Position numbers and translations under genes: made by a program
Source of the DNA: Brasilonema sp. UFV-L1
Lineage (GTDB): Bacteria; Cyanobacteriota; Cyanobacteriia; Cyanobacteriales; Nostocaceae
Length of the DNA stretch: 64,000 nucleotides
Assembly (NCBI RefSeq): GCF_012912105.1
Contig: NZ_QMEA01000008.1
Span: 1 to 64,000, forward strand
Direction: 5' to 3'
The notes under the pieces: generated by a model
Database searches by the model: none
Seen by the model: only the letters and a program-made list of their open reading frames with translations
Told to the model about the DNA's origin: nothing
Part shown: positions 45,243 to 54,236 of the stretch, one piece after another
How positions within the stretch are numbered: the stretch's first letter is position 1
How the letters are laid out: each line of letters starts with the position of its first letter

Positions 45243-45917
45243 ATGACCATAACTCAACTTTGGGCAGCTTTCACGGAAGCTGTCATTGCCTTTGTTGCTA
45301 CCAATATTGATGATATCCTTATATTGCTATTATTTTTCTCACAAGTAGATGCCAATTTCCGGCGACAACATATTATATTTGGTCAGTATCTTGGTTTTGC
45401 AGCGATCATCATTGCTAGCCTACCAGGATTTCTTGGTGGCTTGTTCATTCCACGAGAGTGGATTGGATTTCTGGGATTACTACCCATAGCAATTGGTTTC
45501 AAGCAATTGGTGAATCAAGAATCAGAAACTACAGAAGTTCAGACAGTCACCACTGATTTTAACCAGTCCTCACATAGTAACCCCTTAGTGTCTTTTCTGT
45601 TGAGTATTTTACATCCCCAAACTTATCAAGTCGCAGCGGTAACACTTGCGAATGGCGGTGATAATATCAGTATTTATATACCCTTATTTGCTGGTAAGAG
45701 TTTTGCGAGTTTGGGAGTGACTTTGGGTGTATTTTTTCTCTTGGTAGGCGTTTGGTGTGCTGTTGCTTATTTATTAATTCGTCAAAGAGCGATCGCTCAT
45801 ATTTTAAGCCGCTACGGTAGAGCTGTTATTCCTTTTGTATTGATTTGCTTAGGTCTTTTGATCATGTACGAAAGAGGAACATTCAGCTTGATATTACATT
45901 CACGCTGGGGAAACTAA
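45243..45917 (+). CDS. CadD-like cadmium resistance family transporter
   Basis: 224 residues, about five membrane helices. The N-terminal signature AFVATNIDDILILLLFF carries the conserved Asn-Asp-Asp of the CadD family, and TLANGGDNISIYIPLF gives the second Gly-Asp-Asn motif. CadD was described as a cadmium efflux protein in staphylococci; in cyanobacteria the substrate is uncertain. The 3' end overlaps the convergent TauE-like gene by 18 bases. Confidence 0.85.
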   Translation: MTITQLWAAFTEAVIAFVATNIDDILILLLFFSQVDANFRRQHIIFGQYLGFAAIIIASLPGFLGGLFIPREWIGFLGLLPIAIGFKQLVNQESETTEVQTVTTDFNQSSHSNPLVSFLLSILHPQTYQVAAVTLANGGDNISIYIPLFAGKSFASLGVTLGVFFLLVGVWCAVAYLLIRQRAIAHILSRYGRAVIPFVLICLGLLIMYERGTFSLILHSRWGN

Positions 45918-46697
45918 CTTGTAACTCGCCATAAGTAAGATTGTGTAAATGATAAACCGCAGTGGACGTTGAGGCGCAAGTTTGCAAAGTTTCGCACCAA
46001 GGAGTACCCCAGGTACAGAGCCTAACCATATTGGTAATACCAAACTCCAGTCAACTGTCCCTAGGCTGAGATGTCCCAAGGAAGTGAAAAATAATAAAAT
46101 TGCGGCTTGTAAGATATCTGTACCCACTAATTGACGAGCATCTAGCTGAAAAAAGGCAATCAGCACCAATGCAAACATCGAACCAGAAGAGACACTTGTT
46201 AAACCAACCAAACAGCCTAGAACTGCTCCGACGCTCATTGCTTTAGCACAATCAAGTTTTTTGGTCAAGTCAAGCTTTGGTAGTTCTGGTAATTTCAAAT
46301 CAGGGAAAAACCACAATAGTAGCAGTTGTATAAGTGCTGACAAGGTGACAAACAAAATCATCATTCCAACCAAGTGCAGCAGGATGTCGTCTAGGTTATG
46401 CTCTGGTGTTTGTTTGACCAAGTGTAATATTCCTACCCCAAACAGCGAGCCAGGAACGCTACCAAATGCCAGCCATTTTACCACTTGCACGTCGAGAGTT
46501 TTCTGCTCCCAGTGCTTGAAGCCACCAACAACCTTCATCAATGTTGCAGCGACAACATCAGAACTCACGGCGATTGAAGGAGGAACCTGAAAGAAAAAAA
46601 TGAGCATTGGCGTAATTAGAGATGCTCCGCCAATGCCTGTTAGACCCACAATAATACCAACAAAGAGGCTGAGTAGGGTTAGTAATAAGTAGTGCAT
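45900..46697 (-). CDS. TauE/SafE-family anion exporter
   Basis: 265 residues, about seven to eight membrane helices in two repeats; GLTGIGGASLITPMLIF at the N terminus and GLTSVSSGSMFALVLIAFF in the second half are the paired family motifs. Members export sulfite, sulfoacetate or related organosulfonates. Substrate here is not determined. Its 3' end overlaps cadD-like by 18 bases on the opposite strand. Confidence 0.85.
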   Translation of the reverse strand: MHYLLLTLLSLFVGIIVGLTGIGGASLITPMLIFFFQVPPSIAVSSDVVAATLMKVVGGFKHWEQKTLDVQVVKWLAFGSVPGSLFGVGILHLVKQTPEHNLDDILLHLVGMMILFVTLSALIQLLLLWFFPDLKLPELPKLDLTKKLDCAKAMSVGAVLGCLVGLTSVSSGSMFALVLIAFFQLDARQLVGTDILQAAILLFFTSLGHLSLGTVDWSLVLPIWLGSVPGVLLGAKLCKLAPQRPLRFIIYTILLMASYKLVSPA

Positions 46698-47352
46698 ATT
46701 GCTGCTCTATGAAAGGGTTGAAGGTGTTTGGTTGAAAGCTTGGTAGATTCAAACCCCTCTTCACTGAAGAAATACTAAAAATCTATATATATACCGTAGT
46801 TTAACTGGAAAAGTCAGTGAACGTCCAGCGTAGTCGCACAGATGAACACGATATTATTCTTTACACAGATAATAAATGAGATTTTGACCCCTTTTTGTGC
46901 TGTGTTAATGGGATGTATTGACACTCACTCACTACTCACGGCTGCGTAATTTTCGCAAAGCAAAGTCACACAAAAAGTCAGAGGATTCTTGGTTTAGCGT
47001 CGGAACTTGCTCTCAGTTGCTGAATGAAGTCCCCGTCCGCGCATGACGGGGTCTAAATCTGGGAAAAGAAAAATAAAAGTTAATTTTTAAACTTGATAAA
47101 GATGGGTAGGAATTAGGTTACAGTTGCTTATCCTCAACTTCTGCTGAACACAAATTGTACTTTGCCAGGACTTACGCAAAAGTTACCAGGTTTCTACCAA
47201 AAATCGTCTGTTTCGCAATCAAATACGAACGAAGAAACCGGTTTGGTGGCAGATAGGACTTACGCACTATTTGCCATAAATTCTGCCAGTGTCAGGGAGC
47301 GGACAACGGGATATAATTTCAATACTTGTGTCAAGTTGTTCAAAAATGTCAC
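46698..47352. other. Spacer with direct repeats and hairpin
   Basis: About 650 bases. A GC hairpin CCCCGTC...GACGGGG lies at about 47030-47050. AGGACTTACGCA occurs at 47167-47178 and 47255-47266 in direct orientation, 88 bp apart, enclosing short inverted pieces (GGTTTCT, AGAAACC); in cyanobacterial genomes this word often marks the ends of small mobile repeats. A 64-codon frame across it is not called. Confidence 0.5.
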
Positions 47353-47634
47353 ATGAAAGCAATTAAGACAAAAATATCAGAGGGTGGCAGAGTTGTCATC
47401 CCATCTGAGTATCGCAAACAACTAGGATTAGAAGTAGGCGACGAAGTAATGATTCAACTAGTGGATGGGGAAATGAGAATTTTTACCCTGGAACAAGCTC
47501 TCAAACGAGCGCAAGAAATAGTACGTCGATATGTTCCTCAAGGGCGATTGCTCAGTAATGAACTGCTAGAAGAACGGCGTCAGGAGAATTTGAGACCCTA
47601 CAAGCTAAAAAGATGTAGTTGTGCGCTTAAGTAA
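47353..47634 (+). CDS. AbrB/VapB-type antitoxin, orphan, probably frameshifted at its end
   Basis: 93 residues from ATG 47353. Residues 1-45 are a SpoVT/AbrB swapped-hairpin domain (KTKISEGGRVVIPSEYRKQL then GLEVGDEV), followed by a helix (LEQALKRAQEIVRRYVP) and LLSNELLEERRQEN. Antitoxins of this kind normally stop soon after such an ERRQE segment. Here the frame continues with LRPYKLKRCSCALK, while a shift of one base gives ETLQAKKM and stop at 47616. No PIN-domain toxin gene follows; the next gene is on the other strand and overlaps the extended end by 30 bases. An orphan antitoxin is likely. Confidence 0.75.
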   Translation: MKAIKTKISEGGRVVIPSEYRKQLGLEVGDEVMIQLVDGEMRIFTLEQALKRAQEIVRRYVPQGRLLSNELLEERRQENLRPYKLKRCSCALK

Positions 47635-48591
47635 AGTATATGTGGTGGTAAGGTCGATTTTTTCGCCAATTTGTAGCCTTTTGAGTGGACTAAGAAATTC
47701 AAGCTCCACGAAAGCATCTGGATCTGGATTAGTATAAATTTCAGCATTGCTTTCCTGATCGGGATAATTAACCCCAAGTTTTCTAGGTGAGTCAATGCGG
47801 AGTACAATTTTTTCTCCAACCCATAACAACGTACTCGCATCAGAGCCTATCTTGTGGGATTTTTTTGGATCACGTGTCAATGACAGCATCCCGTTTTTCA
47901 CCTTTAAGTTAGCTGGTAACTCCTCGGATTGTCTGTTATACCCTTGAGGAAAAATTGAAGCTTGGGGTAGGACGGCGTATACTCCCACTGGATCACGCAA
48001 CTGTGTAATCACCCATACCGCAACATCTTTTGGCTTACCTTTGACCTTTTCATAAGTTGTGGAAATACTCATCACAGGTTTTTGTGGATCGAGTCGAATC
48101 CTGCGGTAAGTCCGAATGCCGTAAAGTGGATCTATGGGAGAAATGAGCGTCACTTCGCTACCGTCAACCTTTGCTTGAACTGGTATAGAATCAAAACCTG
48201 TCGGTGGAGGCCAAACTCGCCCCATGATTTTTGTCCAGTCAGACTGAGGAGCAGGCCAAGTTTTATCACCCCCGAAATTAACCCATTTTTCTGGCTTGGG
48301 ATTGGGGGCTTTGCCAAACATTTTCGGATTTTCCCAGAATGTACTTTCTCCATCTAGTAATCGAAACTGCATGACTCGCCCTATTGCTGGCACTATAACT
48401 GCTTCTACTTGACCATTACTCAAAACCCAGGAGTCTCGCCAGCCTTGGTAATTAGTCTTTACGACCGTAATTTTTGCATACTGTGATGGAGCTTTTTGGT
48501 TCGGGATTTTTGCAGTGACTTGTCCCCAACCCACAATAAAAACCGCTAGTAATGAAGCCAAGCAAAATAGATTCCACGTTTTAGCTTTCAT
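47605..48591 (-). CDS. DUF4380-like exported protein (mutarotase-like fold)
   Basis: 328 residues with an N-terminal signal sequence (hydrophobic to about residue 25). The body resembles DUF4380 proteins, which look like aldose-1-epimerases: SNGQVEAVIVPAIGRVMQFR, WVNFGGDKTWPAPQSDW and GKPKDVAVWVITQLRDP. Its start overlaps the gluconolactonase-like stop by four bases, so it is translated with the two upstream genes. Together the three could handle a periplasmic aldose: interconvert anomers, oxidise to lactone, hydrolyse lactone. The epimerase role is inference from fold and context. Confidence 0.75.
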   Translation of the reverse strand: MKAKTWNLFCLASLLAVFIVGWGQVTAKIPNQKAPSQYAKITVVKTNYQGWRDSWVLSNGQVEAVIVPAIGRVMQFRLLDGESTFWENPKMFGKAPNPKPEKWVNFGGDKTWPAPQSDWTKIMGRVWPPPTGFDSIPVQAKVDGSEVTLISPIDPLYGIRTYRRIRLDPQKPVMSISTTYEKVKGKPKDVAVWVITQLRDPVGVYAVLPQASIFPQGYNRQSEELPANLKVKNGMLSLTRDPKKSHKIGSDASTLLWVGEKIVLRIDSPRKLGVNYPDQESNAEIYTNPDPDAFVELEFLSPLKRLQIGEKIDLTTTYTLLKRTTTSF

Positions 48592-49532
48592 CTAGAAACC
48601 TCTGGGAGTGTGGAAACCCCTGCTACCAAAAGACGAATACGATAAATACCCTGACCTGCAGTGATGTAAAGTGTTTTGTAGTCTTTATTACCCCAAGCCA
48701 AATTTGTGACTACCTCTGGCACAAGAATCTTACCCAGAAATTGACCTGTTGGCGAGAAAATCCATACCCCTTCAGAACCGCTACAGTAGATATTGCCTTG
48801 GATATCTACCTTCATGCCATCGGGTACACCTTTGTCTTTCGGTCCAGTTAACTCTGCAAAAACCTTGGTGTTAGTCAATGTGCCATTTGAATTAACCTCG
48901 AAAACACGGATGTGTCCTTTTTCAGAATCACTAACGTAGAGTTTTTTCTCATCAGGAGAGAATGCGAGTCCATTTGGACGCACCATATCTTTGTTGAGCA
49001 AAGTCAAGCTTCCATCTGGTTTCAAGCGATAAATACCATAAAAGCCAAGTTCTTCTTTCTCTTGACTAATACCATAGGGCGGGTCAGTAAAGTAAATGCT
49101 ACCATCTGACTTGACTACAACGTCGTTTGGGCTATTGAGACGCTTACCCTGGTAGCGTTCAGCCAAAACGGTTATTTGACCGTTTTTTTCTGTGCGCACA
49201 AGCCGACGGTTATGTTCAGCAGTAATTAACCGTCTTTCCCTATCGAATGTATTGCCGTTGGGATTTCCAGCAGGACGACGATAGGTAGATATTTTACCGT
49301 CAGTTGTCCACTTATAGATAGTATTAGCAGGAATATCACTGAAAAGTAAAAAGCCAAGCGGATGCCAGACCGGTCCTTCTGTAAACTTTAAACCATCAGA
49401 CAATTTTTCTAACTTGGCGTTGCTACTCATGATGGTTTGTAAATTAGCAACACTATTTCCCTGACTCTGTTGTACGCTCACAATGCTTAGTAATAAACAG
49501 CAGACAGCTATTCGTAAAGTAAATTTTTTCAC
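48588..49532 (-). CDS. SMP-30/gluconolactonase-family exported protein
   Basis: 314 residues with a signal peptide (about 1-25). Six-bladed beta-propeller signatures: FTEGPVWHPLGFLLFSDIPA with metal-binding Glu, NSPNDVVVKSDGSIYFTDPP with Asn, and RPNGLAFSPDEKKLYVSDS with Asn and Asp. The family hydrolyses sugar lactones with a divalent metal. The gene lies 42 bases after the PQQ-dependent sugar dehydrogenase and overlaps the next gene by four bases, consistent with an operon oxidising aldose to aldonate outside the cytoplasm. Confidence 0.85.
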   Translation of the reverse strand: MKKFTLRIAVCCLLLSIVSVQQSQGNSVANLQTIMSSNAKLEKLSDGLKFTEGPVWHPLGFLLFSDIPANTIYKWTTDGKISTYRRPAGNPNGNTFDRERRLITAEHNRRLVRTEKNGQITVLAERYQGKRLNSPNDVVVKSDGSIYFTDPPYGISQEKEELGFYGIYRLKPDGSLTLLNKDMVRPNGLAFSPDEKKLYVSDSEKGHIRVFEVNSNGTLTNTKVFAELTGPKDKGVPDGMKVDIQGNIYCSGSEGVWIFSPTGQFLGKILVPEVVTNLAWGNKDYKTLYITAGQGIYRIRLLVAGVSTLPEVSR

Positions 49533-49574
49533 AATTACCTACTCACCTTAAACCAACAAACAGATAAAAATTTG

Positions 49575-51074
49575 TTATTTGCTTCTTTGATAGCGGTATT
49601 GATAATGACGTGATTCTAATGATGGAACAAGTTTTCTGACTTTACCATCACTCTTAGACGTCACATAGATTTCTCCTGCTTCGTCTACGCCAAACCTGAC
49701 ATCAGAACGTTTACTGTCAACGATTTTGAGAAAAGAAGTTTCTCGTTCCTTGTCAAAGAGTCTGAGTTCTTTTATCTTTGCCTGTTTACCATTAACGAGT
49801 TGATTCACAGGTACATGAAAAAAGCGCCCATCATTGCTAAAGTCCCCAAAAATATATTGACCGACTAATTCTGGAATCGCTTTGCCTCTGTAAACATAAC
49901 CGCCAGCAATTGCAACCAGATAGTTGCCTGACCAATCAGGTGGTTTGTCATGATCATATTGAGCAACGGGGTATGTGTAACCATAATCAGCATCATTTTG
50001 AGGTAATGGGAACAGGATATTCTCATTCTTTTCATCTATAAGCCAAGTTCCTTCACGGTTTCCCCATCCGTAATTAGCACCTTTGATGCCAAGATTCACT
50101 TCTTCGATAAAAGCTTGACCAATATCGACAATCAACATTTTGCCTTTGCCACCTATATCCCAGCTAAAACGATGGGGATTACGCAATCCATAAGCCCAAA
50201 TTTCCCCTAATTTTTTTGGACTAATATTTAGACTAATATCTTTAACAAAAGGATTGTCTTTAGGAATACCATATTTGCCATTAGTACTATTATTGCCGAA
50301 AGGGTCAATACGGAGTATCTTACCAAGGGGAGTGCTGAGGTCTTGTCCATTATTTAGAGGATCTGTATCGCTGACAGGAAAGCCATCGCTTCCACCATCT
50401 GCCATTGCAATATACAGCATTCCATAATCTGGATTTCCAGGTTTAGCATTAGGATTAAAGCTCAATTGCCCCATATTATGATCTGGGTAGGGTTGTTCAA
50501 TACGAAGGATTTCCCGAAAGCTTCCAGAAAAAGTATTAGCAGCTGGATTGGTCGCTTTCCATTCGCGAATCACTTCGTGATGAGAACTTTCTATAATCTT
50601 GCCTTTGCTATCAAAAATTGTTTTCCTGACTGGGAAATCAGGAATGCGATTATTTTTTTCTTCGCTATGTGCAGTATAAAAAATTCCATTTTTAGCAAAC
50701 TCTGGGTGAAAAGTAAAATATGAAAAACCCTGTTGTGAAGTTTCATCGCTAAAACCGGGGCAAACTAATTTTTTTAAATCCATATATACAGAAGCTTTGT
50801 CGTTAATAATGACATAAAGCTTCCCACGCATATCATTAACAAATAACCTTCCACTACCATCACCTGCATGGGTTAAAAGATTCAATCGTGCAACTCTGTC
50901 GCGTCCTGCTCCACTTATAGGAATTTGCACAACTTCTTTGAGTCCTACACGGAGATTTGATTTTTCAATTTTGACGGGAATCGGGTTTGTAATTTGGGCA
51001 GAGGAAATACTTGAAAAAGCCAAAATTGAAAACAAGGCAGAGCAGATACAAAATAAAATGTAGAACCTTTTCAT
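49575..51074 (-). CDS. PQQ-dependent aldose sugar dehydrogenase-like protein
   Basis: 499 residues with an N-terminal signal peptide (to about residue 27). Beta-propeller GSDH-family features: LLTHAGDGSGRLFVNDMRGK, HNMGQLSFNPNAKP, GKILRIDPFGNNS, and GEIWAYGLRNPHRFSWDIGG. The family oxidises sugars with pyrroloquinoline quinone. No pqq synthesis gene is in the window, and cyanobacteria are not generally known to make PQQ, so the cofactor may be external or different. First gene of a three-gene operon running leftwards. Confidence 0.85.
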   Translation of the reverse strand: MKRFYILFCICSALFSILAFSSISSAQITNPIPVKIEKSNLRVGLKEVVQIPISGAGRDRVARLNLLTHAGDGSGRLFVNDMRGKLYVIINDKASVYMDLKKLVCPGFSDETSQQGFSYFTFHPEFAKNGIFYTAHSEEKNNRIPDFPVRKTIFDSKGKIIESSHHEVIREWKATNPAANTFSGSFREILRIEQPYPDHNMGQLSFNPNAKPGNPDYGMLYIAMADGGSDGFPVSDTDPLNNGQDLSTPLGKILRIDPFGNNSTNGKYGIPKDNPFVKDISLNISPKKLGEIWAYGLRNPHRFSWDIGGKGKMLIVDIGQAFIEEVNLGIKGANYGWGNREGTWLIDEKNENILFPLPQNDADYGYTYPVAQYDHDKPPDWSGNYLVAIAGGYVYRGKAIPELVGQYIFGDFSNDGRFFHVPVNQLVNGKQAKIKELRLFDKERETSFLKIVDSKRSDVRFGVDEAGEIYVTSKSDGKVRKLVPSLESRHYQYRYQRSK

Positions 51075-51897
51075 TTAGGTTATGAACTTAGAGGGTGCTT
51101 GGAAGAGCAAAAAAGCTCATGTAACAGGACTCTGTCAGTATAAACAAATGCGACAGCGTTACACAAGCCATATGTAAATATAACTACTGAGCTTCCACTG
51201 CACCACGAAATATATTCATACCACAGGTAAATTGATATAGTCCTGGTTTTTGAGGTGTAAATTGAATCGAGGTGACATGATTGAGAGCCAAATCTTGAGC
51301 TTTGTGCTTAACGGGATTTAAACAAAAACAGAAATAAAAACAGAGTATGATGCTTTCCTAATGTAATTAAAATATTACATCAACAAAAGCCTATAATTGG
51401 TCGTTGCTGCTTTTAGCTTGTAACATAACCGTAGAAAAAATGTAATACTTTCGCGAACAAAGCCATACCCCACGCCAGATGATACAGGGGTTACAGTTGT
51501 GTGTCTATTAGCGGTCACTAAAAGCGGGTTAGGAGGCGCGTTAGTCCTCTTCTGATATCTTTGTTAAGTTCTTGTCTTTTAGCTGGTTTCTGAGTGCGTT
51601 GAACACTTTTAGGGTAATTTTAAAGTGATTTTTAACGTTTTATTGCAGATTGGCTTAATAACTGCATAAGTCAAAGTGACTTGCACCTATTTATTAATTT
51701 TGTGATTTAAAAATATCATTTTTGTACTCTATCTAAAGGTAGATTTTTGTTAAATGACGGTCTTAAGTAAAAGTATTTTTTAACTAGTTATGTAAAAATA
51801 ATTTTTATTCAGAAAAAATATGAGCATGGTAGCTAAAAATATGTCAAATAAAAATCAATTTAGATTGCTTAAACTTTTGTAAAAATATAAGATTAGG
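51075..51897. other. Spacer between sugar operon and second lipoprotein pair
   Basis: About 820 bases. Near 51184-51317 is a cupredoxin remnant, listed separately. From about 51600 the sequence is strongly AT-rich. Nothing else recognised. Confidence 0.5.
51184..51317 (-). pseudogene. C-terminal remnant of a cupredoxin-domain protein
   Basis: The complement reads NPVKHKAQDLALNHVTSIQF then TPQKPGLYQFTCGMNIFRGA and VEAQ before TAG. FTCGMxxFRG is the C-terminal copper-binding loop (Cys and Met) of cupredoxin domains. The frame has no plausible start and the N-terminal half is missing. It is probably a truncated gene. Confidence 0.6.
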
Positions 51898-52935
51898 ATG
51901 AAAAATAAAATAACCATAAAGAAATTGGGCTTTTTTTCTGCTCCTATTCTATGTATGTTTGTCACTGCTTGTGGAGACGATTCCCTACTCAAAGCGGTGA
52001 GAGACTTTACAAAGACAAGAGCGGCAGCAAGTGAAGCAGTGGGAAAGATTTCGGAAGATTTTTATCAGTCTTGTGTTCGTCAATATAGCTTTTTGCCAAT
52101 TGAACCTATTCCGACGATCTTACACTTACAAAAGAAAACTCCTTATCAACAAAGAATTGAACGATTAAAGAAATGTAATGTTCAGTGGGAAATTGGAGAA
52201 GATTTTAAGAAAAGTAATGATACTTTATTAAAATATATGGCTGCTTTAGAAGCTATATCCAGTGATAATGTGGTTGTTTTTCCCAATACAACCAGAGATA
52301 AATTAGTAAATGCTATTAATGGATTACCTTTAGGTAATTCAAACAATCCAAATGTTTCTGCGGAGAGGCAAGAGGCGGTTAAAGCAGGTGCTGGAATTTT
52401 ACAACTTATTTCAAAAATTTTTTTGAATAAGTTTCGAAAAAATCAATTATCTGAAGCTATTGTAAATACAAATGATGACGTTCAAGTATATGTAGCAATT
52501 TTAAAGAAAAGTGTACAGAGGGGTTATATAGAGGGATATCTACAGCAAGAGCAAGATAATATTGATCTTCAGTACAATTTGATTGTCACCGATCTTCTCC
52601 GTAAAGAATTTCCCAATATTGCTCCCAATAATCGACCAGAAAAATTGGCTTTTGACAGCTCATCTCCTTTTTACTCAATTGATAATCAATGGAGAGAAAA
52701 ACGAGCAGAAGTAGGCAAAAATATTCAAATTGGAAGACTATATATCCAGTTTTTGGATGAAGTAGCTCAAGGACACAATGAATTGTATACCTTAATTAAA
52801 GGCAAACGACCTGAAAGCTTGACAGAAAATCAAGCTACTCAAAATCAACAAAAACTAATTGAAAAATTAGCTCGTAACCGACTAAAACGAATTCAATACA
52901 TTGCCCAACAATTAGAAAAAGAATTAGTGAGATAA
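51898..52935 (+). CDS. Predicted lipoprotein, helical, second lipoprotein/helical-protein pair
   Basis: 345 residues. Signal peptide with lipobox VTAC and Cys25, so a lipid-anchored periplasmic protein is expected. The remainder is mostly helical and charged, ending in a Lys/Arg-rich helix (RNRLKRIQYIAQQLEKELVR). A short unstructured stretch lies near 120-160 (GLPLGNSNNPNVSAERQEAV). No known domain. The gene order (lipoprotein, then small helical protein behind a strong ribosome binding site) repeats that at 35762-37004, although I cannot see clear sequence identity between the two lipoproteins. Confidence 0.75.
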   Translation: MKNKITIKKLGFFSAPILCMFVTACGDDSLLKAVRDFTKTRAAASEAVGKISEDFYQSCVRQYSFLPIEPIPTILHLQKKTPYQQRIERLKKCNVQWEIGEDFKKSNDTLLKYMAALEAISSDNVVVFPNTTRDKLVNAINGLPLGNSNNPNVSAERQEAVKAGAGILQLISKIFLNKFRKNQLSEAIVNTNDDVQVYVAILKKSVQRGYIEGYLQQEQDNIDLQYNLIVTDLLRKEFPNIAPNNRPEKLAFDSSSPFYSIDNQWREKRAEVGKNIQIGRLYIQFLDEVAQGHNELYTLIKGKRPESLTENQATQNQQKLIEKLARNRLKRIQYIAQQLEKELVR

Positions 52936-52972
52936 GCGGAACTGTAATTTTAGAAATGAAGGAGGATTGACA

Positions 52973-53386
52973 ATGGATACAATTTTAACAAAAAATGATC
53001 TATTTGAAATTCGAGATGAAATGGCAAAGCTTGCGAGAGAAATAGATAATTTTAGAATCTCTAACTCAAGTAATATTTCAGCCTTTCTTTATTCCGAGTT
53101 AGCAAATTGGTCACGCTTAATAAAAGACAGAGTTTTTGAGTTAACAGGGAAAGCCTTGAATCAGTTAAATACGGATCTAAAAGAACCTGCAGCTAATCTC
53201 AAAAAAGCAATTAATCAATTAGAAGATGCTCTGAAAACGATTGAAACATTTAACGAATCAGTAGATTATATTGCTGACATTATTAATACTTTTGGTGTCA
53301 TTGTCAGAGCAGTTTCTCAAGGATTGGGTTCAGCCAATATTGCTTCTGCTTTTGAGAGTTTAAAGAATTTACTCGGTGTTGCTTAA
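52973..53386 (+). CDS. Small helical protein paired with second lipoprotein
   Basis: 137 residues from ATG 52973, chosen because AAGGAGG (52959-52965) sits seven bases upstream; the frame is open to 52967. Mostly helical (IRDEMAKLAREIDNFRIS, LNTDLKEPAANLKKAINQLE) with a mildly hydrophobic C-terminal third (YIADIINTFGVIVRAVSQGL). The segment order resembles the 120-aa protein at 36642: charged helix, LN-x-LxxDL motif (LNTDLKEPAANLKKAI against LNELEDDLKEGCKNLQTQI), then a hydrophobic tail, so distant homology is plausible. Function unknown. Confidence 0.7.
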   Translation: MDTILTKNDLFEIRDEMAKLAREIDNFRISNSSNISAFLYSELANWSRLIKDRVFELTGKALNQLNTDLKEPAANLKKAINQLEDALKTIETFNESVDYIADIINTFGVIVRAVSQGLGSANIASAFESLKNLLGVA

Positions 53387-53833
53387 TCACTGTAGGGTAT
53401 ACACCAGGTATCTAACTTTTCACGGGGTGTGGAAAAGAAGAACGGCTCGTGAATAATGTGACTTTATTGGCGAATTCAAAAAAGCTGTGCTTTTGAGTTA
53501 GCAAGGTGAGGGTTAGTAGCTTTGCTAACTCTTGCCAACTCCGTAATGAAATTCAGTAGAGCTTTTCTAGTTGGTTTGTAATTCAAAGTTGCTAATACCA
53601 ATTCGATATGAGAGCACATACAACTGTAGAATAAAATACGGGAAAGATTGAAGACCACAGGCAAATAATAGCACGCTCCTTTAACCTAGAAATAACCGAA
53701 TCTTGCTATTTTAACCGAAACATGCGATAAACTTCTTTTTAGGATGATATACATTCCGGGAGCTTTGCGTATGTCTGCCATCAACGTAAAGGAAGACCCC
53801 CAACTATCGAAAGTTGGTAAAGTTGAAAAAGCT
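53387..53833. other. Spacer before the xis remnants
   Basis: About 450 bases. A small hairpin CCAACT...AAGTTGG lies near 53799-53816 within a 38-codon open frame starting at 53771 that I do not recognise. No gene is called. Confidence 0.4.
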
Positions 53834-54236
53834 CTACGCAATTGCAAATTCAGTAAATGCTCTTTTGCTAGGGTGATGAAAACCTAAAATAATATCTGTT
53901 TTGGGGATACCTGCTGCCAACAGATCATCAACAATCACCAAGTTGGTGCTGTCTTCTTCTACCCAGATTTTACCGTTTTGAATCTGGAGGTATAAGATAA
54001 TGTGTTGCATTCGTCTTTTGCCATCCCAACCACAACGCAGCCACAGGTATTGATCACGTTGTTCATCTAGGATGAGGCGATAGCTAGCCCCTAAGGGGGC
54101 GCTGCGCAAACGCTGCTGCCTTCGGCAGATCGCTAATTGTAGTTTCTGTGGTGTTAGCGGGTTGAGAATTACTATCGTTATAGTATTTTTTAATAGTTTC
54201 TTGGACAGTATTGCGATAATGGGTTAATGTATCTAT
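53834..54236 (-). pseudogene. xisI: Disrupted xisI (fdxN element excision controlling factor)
   Basis: Two frames together make a XisI protein. The N-terminal part (IDTLTHYRNTVQETIKKYYN) lies at 54236 leftwards, and the C-terminal part (LILDEQRDQYLWLRCGWDGK, then NLVIVDDLLAAGIPKTDIIL and GFHHPSKRAFTEFAIA) ends at 53834. Between them, about 54078-54133, is a GC-rich dispersed repeat (AGCCCCTAAGGGGGCGCTG, GCCTTCGGC) that shifts the frame. The expected ATG is ATA, from a change shared with the xisH stop. XisH and XisI control excision of the fdxN element in heterocysts and are often found elsewhere as orphan pairs. Confidence 0.8.
54078..54133. repeat. GC-rich dispersed repeat inserted in xisI
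   Basis: Contains AGCCCCTAAGGGGGCGCTG and TGCCTTCGGCAGATCGC, nearly the same string as at 14658-14680. It interrupts the xisI reading frame. Confidence 0.75.

Noticed and set aside
47162-47356. 64-codon frame before the antitoxin
   Set aside because: Made of direct-repeat sequence (AGGACTTACGCA copies) and runs into the antitoxin start.
36642-53386. Toxin-antitoxin interpretation of the lipoprotein/helical pairs
   Set aside because: One partner is an exported lipoprotein and the other has no DNA-binding or toxin motif; no evidence for such a function.
53476-53664. 62-codon minus-strand frame in the spacer before xisI
   Set aside because: No motif, no ribosome binding site, weak composition.
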